Below are positions 40,472-48,176 of a stretch of DNA of 56,680 nucleotides, piece after piece. A program made the translations under genes and the position numbers. Each line of letters opens with the position of its first letter. Positions within the stretch are counted from its first letter, which is position 1. Below the pieces are notes generated by a model that was not told where the DNA came from, searched no databases, and worked only from the letters and a program-made list of their open reading frames with translations. This DNA comes from Candidatus Pacearchaeota archaeon (GTDB lineage Archaea > Nanobdellota > Nanobdellia > Pacearchaeales > GW2011-AR1), in the NCBI GenBank assembly GCA_016188825.1, contig JACPHA010000012.1, positions 1-56,680 of the forward strand, in the 5' to 3' direction.

Positions 40472-41035
40472 ATGAGAAGAATTGCAGTTGGCGACATAAT
40501 GACGCGAAACTTTGTTTCTGCTGCACCAAACTCAACTTTGCACGAATGCGCAAAAATAATGGCCAAAGAATCAATAAACAGCCTCCTCATTACGAGCAAT
40601 AAAAAACTGGTCGGAATTCTTACAGCAAGGGACATACTAAAAGCAATAACAAAAAATAAGTCCCTTGGCTTAAAAAAAACAAAAGGTATAGAAATCGCGA
40701 CCAAAAAAATCGCAGTCATAAAACCCTCGGCAGACATTTCAGATGCTTTAGAAAAAATGCGGGCGTCTGGTTTCAGAAGGCTTCCAGTTTTATCAAAAGG
40801 TGAAATAATCGGTGTGGTAACATTAAAAGATATTCTCGCAATTGAACCAACTCTCTATGGAGAGTTAAGAACTTTAACTGACGAAATCAGGGAAGAAGAG
40901 AGAAAATTGTTGCATGTCCACTCAAACGCGAACCGGCCAGTTGAAGGCCTTTGCGAAAACTGCGGTGCTCTTGCAGATTTGTTAAAAGTCAACGGCCTTT
41001 TGCTCTGCCCCGATTGCCGAGAAGAAATGTATTAA
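40472..41035 (+). CDS. CBS-pair protein with C-terminal zinc ribbon (187 aa)
   Basis: Two CBS motifs, VGDIMTRNFVSAAPNSTLHE...LVGILTARDIL and IAVIKPSADISDALEKMRAS...IIGVVTLKDIL, form one Bateman module that usually binds adenine nucleotides. The tail carries a zinc ribbon (LCENCGALADLL ... LLCPDCREEMY). This CBS-zinc-ribbon arrangement is common in archaea and thought to be regulatory. Length is usual. The region upstream holds repeat copy C. Confidence 0.92.
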   Translation: MRRIAVGDIMTRNFVSAAPNSTLHECAKIMAKESINSLLITSNKKLVGILTARDILKAITKNKSLGLKKTKGIEIATKKIAVIKPSADISDALEKMRASGFRRLPVLSKGEIIGVVTLKDILAIEPTLYGELRTLTDEIREEERKLLHVHSNANRPVEGLCENCGALADLLKVNGLLLCPDCREEMY

Positions 41036-41063
41036 TATTAAGGGGAAAGGGTAAGTTAAAAAG

Positions 41064-41262
41064 ATTAGGTGATTGAGGCATTTTAGCACTAATCAAAAAC
41101 ATTAAAACAAAAAATAATGCATTAATACGCCCTAAAAAACCAGTTTACATTACAGATAATTGTCAGACATTAATTAATTCTAAAAACCCTTTTTATTATA
41201 ATTATAAGGGCTATTATTAGTGATCAGTTAAAAAGTTGGTGCTGATTTCCACTAATCACCAA
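41064..41262 (-). mobile_element. MITE-like element, fullest copy (about 199 bp)
   Basis: Read on the minus strand, it starts TTGGTGATTAGTGGAAATCA and ends, in reverse complement, TAGGTGATTGAGGCATTTTA. The two ends align over about 28 bases with 18 matches, including GGTGATT and AGCAC, so they are imperfect terminal inverted repeats. It contains no reading frame of note. The first 68 bases recur exactly at 1875-1942, and the remainder recurs with a 35-base deletion at 50176-50306. It is non-autonomous; no matching transposase was identified. Confidence 0.75.
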
Positions 41263-41441
41263 AAATAAAATACAATAATTGCAAGAATGGCTAAAATAAC
41301 TGCCTTTATTGCTCCGCCCTTATAAATCTCTTTTGCAACTTTTTCAATCCAAAAATTTTTATTAAATAACACAATTATTATTTTCATAACTCCCAGCAAA
41401 GCAAAAATAAAAGCAATTGTCCCAACACCACTTAACACCAT
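41256..41441 (-). CDS. Small membrane protein (61 aa)
   Basis: Not recognised. Two membrane segments (VGTIAFIFALLGVMKIIIVLF and AVILAILAIIVFYFW). The start at 41441 (MVLSGVGT) is chosen because upstream residues are basic and unlike a signal start; a reading from 41471 is possible. Its final Trp codon and stop are supplied by the terminal bases of the MITE-like element, so the original C-terminus may have been altered. Confidence 0.55.
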   Translation of the reverse strand: MVLSGVGTIAFIFALLGVMKIIIVLFNKNFWIEKVAKEIYKGGAIKAVILAILAIIVFYFW

Positions 41442-41566
41442 TTTTTCTTTACTTCTTTTTATGTTATACAAAAATTTTACTGCTATTTAAATTACTCTTT
41501 TGCAGTTCATTTCATAGTCTGTAAAACAACAATCATTAAAAACAAAGATTTTCTAATCTTATTTTG

Positions 41567-41848
41567 ATGGACAATGGGTTTTATAGAATTGAAATAACTT
41601 TTAATGATCAGACTTTAGAATCAAAAATTGAAAATATTTTAACATCAAAGTTAATCATTAAAGACCACTTAAATCGTTTTTATGGAAGTTTATCAGCAGG
41701 GATAGAGTTAGAAGACGGAAACAGAAGGTTAATTCTTACAATTTCTTCGGAAGAAAGAGCAAACAGAGCCTACGAGGAGCTTAGCAAAGAACAACGTTTT
41801 TCAGTAAAAAAATTTTATCAACAAAGTTCTACAAACTTACTAACTTAA
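41567..41848 (+). CDS. Hypothetical protein (93 aa), tail-overlapping DnaG
   Basis: Not recognised. It has a compact alternation of strands and helices: FYRIEITFNDQTLESKIENI, KDHLNRFYGSLSAGIELED, RRLILTISSEERANRAYEEL. The overall size and pattern are reminiscent of small alpha/beta dimers such as KEOPS Pcc1, but key motifs do not match. ATG 41567 is preferred over TTG 41564. Its last 20 bases overlap the convergent end of dnaG. Confidence 0.6.
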   Translation: MDNGFYRIEITFNDQTLESKIENILTSKLIIKDHLNRFYGSLSAGIELEDGNRRLILTISSEERANRAYEELSKEQRFSVKKFYQQSSTNLLT

Positions 41849-42995
41849 CCTTCGCTCCTTCAACGCTTGAGAAGTTCATCGCAGCCAAATAAGAAACGTT
41901 GTATTCATCACAAACCCTTATCAATGAAGCACCGGCAGTGCCCTCTGCAACAATGGCAAAAATTCTCTTTTTAGAGTTTTCAATATTTTTTATAATTTCC
42001 TTGTTTCCAACTTTTCTTATAACATCAAAATTATTGTCAAGAAGCAAAGCCGCCTTTTCTCCTCTTATTTTTTCATAAATTTCTCTCAATTTTTCTTTTA
42101 CATTTCCCTCATCAATTTTTTCTGTTTCCTCAGCAGCGCTTTTTCTTATTCCGTTGTCTTCATCAGCAACAAAACCGTTGCCCCTTGCCAAATATTCTCG
42201 AACAGGAACTCTTTTTCTTAAAGACATCAATATTTCTTTTCCTGTTAATTCTTCAACTTCTTTGCCTTCAGGTGCTGTTGCAACAAACGTAACCTTGGCA
42301 TGATTAATTACATTTCCTGCTATAAGCTTTCCACCTCTGTCGCCATCAACAAACAAAGTAATTTCTTTTTCCTTTCCAAGCTCTGCAATTGCCATAGGCA
42401 TTTTTGTTCCATTCATTCCAATGACATTGTTTACTCTATTCCTCAATAAGTTGACAACGTCTGCTCTTCCTTCGACAACAATTATCTCATTTCCAGAAAT
42501 ATCTCCAGCAGGCAACCTCTCATCACCATATTCCTGTATTTTTTCTACTCGTGTGTCTTCTTTGAGAGATTGCGAAATTTCTTTAAAGCTTTCTGGTTGG
42601 TCTATGCCTGACAAAAGTTTCTTCGCTCTTTCCATAATGTAAGCCCTCTTGTTTCCTCTGACATCTTCAATCTTCCTTATTTCTATTTGCGCTTCCGTGG
42701 GCCCTATTCTGTCTATCGTCTCCAAAGCAGCAGCAACCAAAGTTGTTCCAGATTTATCCAATGCAGTAGGAATTTGTATTTCTCCAACGCTTTTTCCATC
42801 AACAATTTCCAATTCAACTTCTATTCTTCCTATCTTGCCTTCTTTTTGCAGCTCTCTCATTTCCAAATCACTGCCTAACAGTCCTTCTGTCTGCCCAAAA
42901 ATAGCTCCGATTACATCAGGCCTCTCCAACGGCCCTTCTGCCTTAAAAGAAGCATAAATCATGTATTTTATCGATACTGGACTTACTTTTGCCAT
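41829..42995 (-). CDS. dnaG: Archaeal DnaG primase-like protein
   Basis: A 388-aa archaeal DnaG: N-terminal IKYMIYASFKAEGPLERPDV, IGAIFGQTEGLLGSDLEMR, then the Toprim domain with IIVVEGRADVVNLL (catalytic Glu) and LFVDGDRGGKLI (DxD), then a helical linker and a C-terminal domain. Archaeal DnaG associates with the exosome and can synthesise primers. The length is near the archaeal norm (about 400). The start fits family N-termini. Confidence 0.95.
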   Translation of the reverse strand: MAKVSPVSIKYMIYASFKAEGPLERPDVIGAIFGQTEGLLGSDLEMRELQKEGKIGRIEVELEIVDGKSVGEIQIPTALDKSGTTLVAAALETIDRIGPTEAQIEIRKIEDVRGNKRAYIMERAKKLLSGIDQPESFKEISQSLKEDTRVEKIQEYGDERLPAGDISGNEIIVVEGRADVVNLLRNRVNNVIGMNGTKMPMAIAELGKEKEITLFVDGDRGGKLIAGNVINHAKVTFVATAPEGKEVEELTGKEILMSLRKRVPVREYLARGNGFVADEDNGIRKSAAEETEKIDEGNVKEKLREIYEKIRGEKAALLLDNNFDVIRKVGNKEIIKNIENSKKRIFAIVAEGTAGASLIRVCDEYNVSYLAAMNFSSVEGAKVKLVSL

Positions 42996-43241
42996 TTTGT
43001 TTTTCTCTATCTTTCAATAATCTATTTTCTAATAGAAAGCAGTTCTTCTTCTCAATCCAAACGCCAATAAATATGAGCGTGAAAGTGAACATGATATTTT
43101 ATACTTTCTATCATTAATTTAGTAAATTAATTCAGGTCCTTTTTAAACCTTACTATGATTTTTTCAAATTTTTCACAGCAATTTATTAACATCAATCTTT
43201 AAATACTCGTCTTTACTAAAATCTAAAATCAAAAAGGGAAA

Positions 43242-43517
43242 ATGGCAAAATCTTGTATTTATTGTAAAATTGAAATAGAAGATAATTCCGTCATCGATAT
43301 TTGCCGCAGATGTGGCATTAGTGTCTGGGGAGAAAAAATGTTGGACGCAATAATTAATAGTATGGAAAGCGCCCGCGAAACAGGAAACCTTTTCCAAGGC
43401 TCTGTAACAACAGATTCCTCTGAATATACAGACTCGAGAAGAAACTCAAGATTCCAGAATTTTAGTCCGCAGCAAACAAGCACTGAAAATCTCTCTCAAC
43501 AACCGGCGCAGAATTGA
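43242..43517 (+). CDS. Zinc-ribbon protein with disordered tail (91 aa)
   Basis: Two CxxC pairs (KSCIYCKIE and DICRRCGIS) make an N-terminal zinc ribbon. A short helix (WGEKMLDAIINSMESARET) follows, and the last 40 residues are Ser/Gln/Asn-rich and probably disordered. The family is not recognised beyond a zinc ribbon. AAAAAGGG before the ATG may serve as a ribosome-binding site. Confidence 0.75.
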   Translation: MAKSCIYCKIEIEDNSVIDICRRCGISVWGEKMLDAIINSMESARETGNLFQGSVTTDSSEYTDSRRNSRFQNFSPQQTSTENLSQQPAQN

Positions 43518-43572
43518 TTTTCAAGCAGAAAATTTTTAATTCCAATTATAAACTTCAAATAAGATAGAAGTT

Positions 43573-44438
43573 GTGTGTTATATGATTAATATTTCCTATC
43601 GATAGATTTTTTCTCATGTGTAATATACCCTCTTTTCATGCTTTCTTTCTTGATAAACTTCTTCCGGGGTTCTTTCATCAAGGCTCATATGTGGCTTTAC
43701 ATTGTTATACCATTTAATAAATTCTTCTTTTGTGTTGAATGCTGTTCTATGGATCAAATACAAATGGCCAAACTTCTCTGATTTGCCATTGCTTTGTGGA
43801 TGTTTTATTTTAGTTAGAATGTGTTTTATCTTAAGTTTGATTAATGCTTGCTGAAATCTTGACTCCCCTCTTTCATTTGCAGTAAACTGTGGCCCATGAT
43901 CTGTGATACACTGCTTTATCTGTCCGTGCATTACTGCTTGCTCAATAGCGTCGATAGAAGCATTAGTTGTTGCACTCTCAGTTTCAATTAAAGATAACAA
44001 CTTTCTGGTCGAATCATCAATCACTGGAAGAGCCCACAGTCTTAATTCCGGATGATACAGCCAGTCCATATGAACTGCTGTTAGTGAATGCTTTCTTTCA
44101 TACCTTACCCATTTCTTCTTTCTCAAATCCTTCTTCTCCTTATGCTTTGCTAGTCCTGCTCCAAGCATAATCTTATGGATAGTATAAACAGGAATGTGAA
44201 CATTATAATCTCTTTCTATCTTTTTAGCTAATCTTGATGCACATATTCTATACTTTTCATAAGTTTCTTTTACCATACTCTCTTCTTTAGGATTTATAAG
44301 TTTGACAGGCTTCCCCGCTTTCATTGATAAACAGTTTTTCCTTCTTCTAAAGCTCTTAAAGAATCAACTAACCTCTTTTTAGTTAATTTCATACAACGAG
44401 TTATTTTATCGTTATGAACTAATTTTCTTATAACACAA
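43573..44438 (-). mobile_element. Degraded IS481-like insertion sequence (about 866 bp)
   Basis: The boundaries come from related ends: on the minus strand it starts TTGTGTTATAAGAAAATTAG (44438 downward), and the other end at 43574 reads TGTGTTATATGATTAATATT. These share TGTGTTATA as the terminal inverted repeat. The start end is a diverged relative of the IS at the window ends. No clear target duplication is seen. It lies just upstream of the eL21-RpoF operon. Confidence 0.7.
43614..44392 (-). pseudogene. IS481-family transposase with deleted HTH
   Basis: From the ATG at 44392 the frame gives MKLTKKRLVDSLRALEEGKT then VYQ and a stop. A second frame starting at 44324 continues KAGKPVKLINPKEESMVKE through the catalytic core. 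Core residues are visible: Asp in AVHMDWLYHPEL, Asp in CITDHGPQFTANE, and Glu in HPQSNGKSEKFGHL, a DDE triad. Compared with the intact N-terminus at the window ends (VYQARKVAKIS), the helix-turn-helix is missing and the frame is shifted. It is probably inactive. Confidence 0.85.
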
Positions 44439-44487
44439 TCAAATCTTCATAGCGAAAGTTTATAAATCAAATTTTTCATTAATTTTC

Positions 44488-44748
44488 ATGTTGAAGCATA
44501 AGAAGCCCAGAACAAGGGGCAAGTTTTCATTTAGCAGGTATTTTCAAAAATTGCAGCCAGGCGACTCGGTAGCAGTAGCTCGCGAGTTAAGTCTTAAATT
44601 TGGTTATTCAAAAAGAGTGCAGGGCAGAACAGGCAAAGTTCTTGAAAAGCGCGGTGCGGCATATTTCGTCGAAATAAATGATTTAGGAAAACCAAAAAAA
44701 TACTTAATTAAGCCAATTCATTTGGTCAAGATTCAGGAGGCAAAATGA
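44488..44748 (+). CDS. rpl21e: Large-subunit ribosomal protein eL21 (L21e)
   Basis: An 86-aa protein: KKPRTRGKFSFSRYFQKLQPG, VARELSLKFGYSKRVQGRTG, KVLEKRGAAYFVEINDLGK and KKYLIKPIHLVKI match L21e. It is first in the run L21e-rpoF-DUF655, the common archaeal order. Its stop overlaps the rpoF start by four bases. The nearby promoter follows the IS end at 44438, so the IS inserted just upstream. Confidence 0.96.
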   Translation: MLKHKKPRTRGKFSFSRYFQKLQPGDSVAVARELSLKFGYSKRVQGRTGKVLEKRGAAYFVEINDLGKPKKYLIKPIHLVKIQEAK

Positions 44749-45044
44749 TAGAGGGAAGAAAACCATTGATGTTAGCAGAAGTTTTTGAAATAGTTAAAGA
44801 TATCGAGGACAAAAAACCGCTTCACGAATACCTGAAAAAATTCAGCAAACTCTCAAAAGACAGGGCGGTAAAACTTAATGAAGAAATAATTTCTCTCAAT
44901 AACCCAAAAATAAAAGAAGAAAACATAATAAAAGTCGCGGACTTTCTGCCGCAAACTCCAGAAGAGGTAAACAAAATTTTCACAGAAATAACTTTAACAG
45001 AGGGAGAAATAAATGCAATACTTGAAATTGTCAAGAAATATTGA
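44745..45044 (+). CDS. rpoF: DNA-directed RNA polymerase subunit F (Rpb4)
   Basis: A 99-aa helical protein of the polymerase stalk, partner of RpoE. Seen: KPLMLAEVFEIVKDIEDKKP, LHEYLKKFSKLSKDRAVKL, NEEIISL, and ADFLPQTPEEVNKIFTE, the family's C-terminal HRDC-like signature (lP.t..Elr.I). The spacing of overlapping starts and stops shows translational coupling with eL21. Confidence 0.93.
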   Translation: MIEGRKPLMLAEVFEIVKDIEDKKPLHEYLKKFSKLSKDRAVKLNEEIISLNNPKIKEENIIKVADFLPQTPEEVNKIFTEITLTEGEINAILEIVKKY

Positions 45045-45046
45045 AA

Positions 45047-45586
45047 ATGACAGAGAAAGAAGAATATGCAATAGTCTTAGATTTCCTTGCGTATGGCTAT
45101 CCAATGGAAAGGCACAGAACGCCGATAGCGCAAGCTATTGGTGTTAAAATGTTTTCTCTGCTTGAATTAGTGCCTCGCAGAGGAGTTACTCTAACTGCAA
45201 AAGAAAAAGTTTACATAGGCCCGGAAAAAAGAGAGAAGATATATTTCATTGCAGGCCGCTTGCCAAGGGAAAAGCTTACAGAAACAGCGAAAATGAATTT
45301 AAGAGAATTTATAGAGTCAGTGATATTAGAAAGAGAAAATGATTTTGTAGAGTTTTTTAATAAAGCACAACCCATAAATACCCGTCTTCACCAGCTTGAA
45401 TTGATTCCGGGATTCGGTAAAAAACATACTGAAGAGTTATTAAAGGCACGGGAAGAAAAACCATTCGCTTCATTTGAAGATATTAAAAATCGAGTAAAAA
45501 GCATACCAGAGCCAAAAAAAGCAATAGAAAAAAGGTTCATGGAAGAATTGCTCGAAAGACAGAGGTTCAATTTATTTGTGAGATGA
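45047..45586 (+). CDS. DUF655 family protein (179 aa)
   Basis: It matches archaeal DUF655 proteins, an OB-like N-terminal part (EYAIVLDFLAYGYPMERHRT, VPRRGVTLTAKEKVYIGP) followed by helix-hairpin-helix motifs (LELIPGFGKKHTEELLKARE, FASFEDIKNRVK). The family normally follows rpoF and may bind nucleic acid. The ATG at 45047, two bases after the rpoF stop, is chosen over TTG 45041. It overlaps the next gene by four bases. Confidence 0.9.
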   Translation: MTEKEEYAIVLDFLAYGYPMERHRTPIAQAIGVKMFSLLELVPRRGVTLTAKEKVYIGPEKREKIYFIAGRLPREKLTETAKMNLREFIESVILERENDFVEFFNKAQPINTRLHQLELIPGFGKKHTEELLKAREEKPFASFEDIKNRVKSIPEPKKAIEKRFMEELLERQRFNLFVR

Positions 45587-45900
45587 CGAAACTAGAAATT
45601 AGAATAGACGGAGAAAGCAAGATTGCAGAATTAGCAAAGGAACTTAGAAAGAACCACCACGCCTATCAAGAAATGGGATTAATATTTGTAACCTCCATAA
45701 ACGATGACTACCCTATGGCTGTGGCGGAGGTTAGGATATATCATTTTAAAGATTCGACGGTGGTTTTTAGTGAGCGCGCTAGACGGTCCCCTTTAAGAAA
45801 GCGCATAAGTGATATTTTCTTAGAAATTTATTCCCCAACAGATTCGATATCAAATCAAAGAAAATCAGAATTAGAAGAAATTATGGGAATGAAAAAATAA
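45583..45900 (+). CDS. Unrecognised protein before uS13 (105 aa)
   Basis: Not recognised. Strand-rich centre (MGLIFVTSINDDYPMAVAEV, IYHFKDSTVVFSE) between helical ends (ESKIAELAKELRKNHHAYQE; ISDIFLEIY). It overlaps the DUF655 gene by four bases and precedes uS13 by one base. In many archaea the gene here is a methyltransferase such as KsgA; this is not one. It is the first of three unknown genes in this operon. Confidence 0.7.
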   Translation: MTKLEIRIDGESKIAELAKELRKNHHAYQEMGLIFVTSINDDYPMAVAEVRIYHFKDSTVVFSERARRSPLRKRISDIFLEIYSPTDSISNQRKSELEEIMGMKK

Positions 45901-45901
45901 A

Positions 45902-46429
45902 ATGACAGAACAAAAACAGCTTCAAAAACAAATTGAGAAAAAATCTCCGGCATTAGAAAAAAAACTCCACGTGCCGGAGAAAGAAATCATAGAAGAATCT
46001 TTAGTCAGAATTTCAGGATACGACGTTCCGGGAACCAAAAACGCATACGTTGGTTTAACAAGAATAAAGGGAGTTTCGTGGGGAATTTCAAATGCCGTCT
46101 GTGTTAAACTCGGTATTCCCAGAATGAAAAAAATTTCAGAGCTGACAAAAGATGAAATAATCAAAATAGAAAAATTCTTGAAAGCTCCCGAAATAAGTGA
46201 TTTCCTAAAAAATCGTCGATTAGACGTTGAAACAGGCGAAACAAAGCATTACATAGGCACAGAATTAGACATAAGAAAAGACTTTGATATAAGAAAGATG
46301 AAGAAAATAAGAAGCTATAAGGGAATTAGGCACACTTCGGGACAACCGGTAAGGGGTCAGCGCACAAGATCACATTTCAGAAAAAAAGGAAAAATAGTAG
46401 CGGGAGTTAAAAGGAAAGCGATAAAATGA
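45902..46429 (+). CDS. rps13: Small-subunit ribosomal protein uS13
   Basis: A 175-aa protein. An N-terminal extension of about 30 residues (QKQLQKQIEKKSPALEKKLH) precedes the S13 body: LVRISGYDVPGTKNAYVGLT, GVSWGISNAVCVKLGIP, KNRRLDVETGETKHYIGTE, SYKGIRHTSGQPVRGQRTRS. It sits at the head of the small subunit and contacts tRNA. It starts the uS13-uS4-uS11-RpoD set and overlaps the next gene by four bases. Confidence 0.95.
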   Translation: MTEQKQLQKQIEKKSPALEKKLHVPEKEIIEESLVRISGYDVPGTKNAYVGLTRIKGVSWGISNAVCVKLGIPRMKKISELTKDEIIKIEKFLKAPEISDFLKNRRLDVETGETKHYIGTELDIRKDFDIRKMKKIRSYKGIRHTSGQPVRGQRTRSHFRKKGKIVAGVKRKAIK

Positions 46430-46761
46430 TAAATACAGATTTAGAAACAAGATTTAATGAATTGGCAGAAGAATGGGAAAATTATTGCAGAAAGCCACAT
46501 AGAGAACCGCATTATATTTCTTCAGAACAAATAAAATTTACTAAGGAGATATCGGCAATGGGCAGAGAAGTTTTGCCATTAATTGCTAACAGATATAGAA
46601 ATTACTACGATAATCCACAAAATACTGCTTGCATGCCAATAGCATCCATTGTAATGAAGATAGATAAAAGTTTTGTTATTCCTAAAGAAATTAGGAGCAG
46701 AGCAGAAGAAATACATCATTATACAATTAAATGGATTGATGATAACATAACAAAAAAATGA
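46426..46761 (+). CDS. Unrecognised protein between uS13 and uS4 (111 aa)
   Basis: Not firmly recognised. RFNELAEEWENYCRKP and ISAMGREVLPLIANRYRNYY resemble a small family with a W near the start and a MG..VLPLI segment, found scattered in bacteria and mobile DNA; the match is weak. It overlaps both neighbours by four bases, so it is fully embedded in the ribosomal operon. In typical archaea uS4 directly follows uS13. Confidence 0.7.
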   Translation: MINTDLETRFNELAEEWENYCRKPHREPHYISSEQIKFTKEISAMGREVLPLIANRYRNYYDNPQNTACMPIASIVMKIDKSFVIPKEIRSRAEEIHHYTIKWIDDNITKK

Positions 46762-47261
46762 TAAGGAAAAAGAAAAAATATTCAAAGCCAAGAAAACTTT
46801 ATGAGTTAGGAAGAATTAAGGAAGAAAATGCCCTAAAGGAAAAATATGCCTTGAAGAATAAAAGAGAAATATGGAAAACTCTCGCCAAAGTAAATTATTT
46901 CAGAGGAAGAGCAATGGCATTGGCAAAATCAAATCAAAAAGAGCAGGATGTTTTTCTTAATAAACTAAAGGCAATTGGATTAAAAACAAACACTCTGACA
47001 GATGTTCTTGACTTGAAAATAGAAAACCTGCTGGAAAGAAGACTTCCAACAATTGTTGCTAAAAAAACTCTTGCAAACACAACACGCCATGCAAGGCAAA
47101 TGGTGGTGCACAAAAAAGTTCTAGTCAAGGGAAAAGTAATTAATTCTCCGAGTTATCTTGTTCCAGTCGATGAAGAAAAGTTTATAACAACAAAAACAAG
47201 CGCAGTTAAACAGATTAAAGAAAATAAAGGAGAAATTCCGATGATTGAGGTGGCAGAATAA
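46758..47261 (+). CDS. rps4: Small-subunit ribosomal protein uS4
   Basis: A 167-aa archaeal/eukaryotic-type S4: KKKYSKPRKLYELGRIKEEN, LKNKREIWKTLAKVNYFRGR, the S4 RNA-binding domain in LLERRLPTIVAKKTLANTTR and HARQMVVHKKVLVKGKVINS. It is a primary 16S rRNA-binding protein. Its stop overlaps the start of uS11 by one base. Confidence 0.97.
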   Translation: MIRKKKKYSKPRKLYELGRIKEENALKEKYALKNKREIWKTLAKVNYFRGRAMALAKSNQKEQDVFLNKLKAIGLKTNTLTDVLDLKIENLLERRLPTIVAKKTLANTTRHARQMVVHKKVLVKGKVINSPSYLVPVDEEKFITTKTSAVKQIKENKGEIPMIEVAE

Positions 47262-47740
47262 TGACGGAAACACAATTAGCACAAGAAAAAAAACAGGAAG
47301 CCGAAATAATCCCGCAGGAAATAGAAGAAATAGAGTTGGAAACAGGGGCCAAAACAAAAAAAACAAAAGACGAAAAAACAGGAATTGCATATATTTATAG
47401 TTCTTCAAACAACACAATTATTCATGTAACTGATTTAGCAGGAAACACAATATCAAGAGTTTCTGGAGGAATGATAACAAAGCACAGCAGACTAAAAGCA
47501 AATCCGACAATAGCGATGTTCGTTGCAAAACAGGCAGCAGAGCGCGCAGTTGATTTGGGCTTTACAAAAGTCTATATAAGAATGCGTGGCAAAACCCTTT
47601 TTGGCAATGGCCCGGGAGCGCACGCCGCGATAAAAAGTTTGGGAAAGTCGGGACTGGAAATTGTTAGCATATTAGACACAACAAAAGTTCCTCGCGGAGG
47701 CCCAAAGAAAAAAGGAGGCAGAAGAGGAAGGAGAGTTTGA
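47261..47740 (+). CDS. rps11: Small-subunit ribosomal protein uS11
   Basis: A 159-aa protein with an N-terminal acidic/Lys extension of about 40 residues, then the uS11 core: IAYIYSSSNNTIIHVTDLAG, TISRVSGGMITKHSRLKANP, KVYIRMRGKTLFGNGPGAHA, and the basic end PRGGPKKKGGRRGRRV. It forms the platform of the 30S subunit near the E site. The extension is unusual in length. Confidence 0.97.
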   Translation: MTETQLAQEKKQEAEIIPQEIEEIELETGAKTKKTKDEKTGIAYIYSSSNNTIIHVTDLAGNTISRVSGGMITKHSRLKANPTIAMFVAKQAAERAVDLGFTKVYIRMRGKTLFGNGPGAHAAIKSLGKSGLEIVSILDTTKVPRGGPKKKGGRRGRRV

Positions 47741-47741
47741 G

Positions 47742-48137
47742 ATGGTAAAAATAACTTATGTATGTGATGAGATTACTTCTGCCGATAGGAATTTTAATTA
47801 TGGCCTAGACAAGAAAGCCATATTAGTTGAATTTGATAATGAGGTAGAAAGATTTTCTGATGCAGCAGAGCTTCTAGCAAAAGAGTATGGAGAATTTTCA
47901 TCTTTAGAATCTCTTCTTTCAAAGCAAAAACATGCACTACCTGGAAGGAGATTTCCCTATCAAGACATAATTTCTAATGGTCAGATAGTTTTATCTTTTT
48001 ATTTAGATGTTACTGATGTAGAAGGGCAATTAGTCAGAAGAGAAGGACTATCAGAAGAAAGGTTCAGCGAATTTCATAAATATTTATCCCAAAAATATCC
48101 AGACCCAGATGTACCAGCCAAAAAACTTAAATCATAA
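47742..48137 (+). CDS. Unrecognised protein between uS11 and RpoD (131 aa)
   Basis: Not recognised. ITYVCDEITSADRNFNYGLD, KAILVEFDNEVERFSDAAEL, PYQDIISNGQIVLSFYLDVT and a C-terminal helix (SEERFSEFHKYLSQKYPD). The fold looks alpha/beta. It begins one base after uS11 and is 39 bases from RpoD. In typical archaea RpoD directly follows uS11. Confidence 0.7.
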   Translation: MVKITYVCDEITSADRNFNYGLDKKAILVEFDNEVERFSDAAELLAKEYGEFSSLESLLSKQKHALPGRRFPYQDIISNGQIVLSFYLDVTDVEGQLVRREGLSEERFSEFHKYLSQKYPDPDVPAKKLKS

Positions 48138-48176
48138 ATAGAAAAACTTTAAAAGTCAAATTTTCCACATTTAAAA

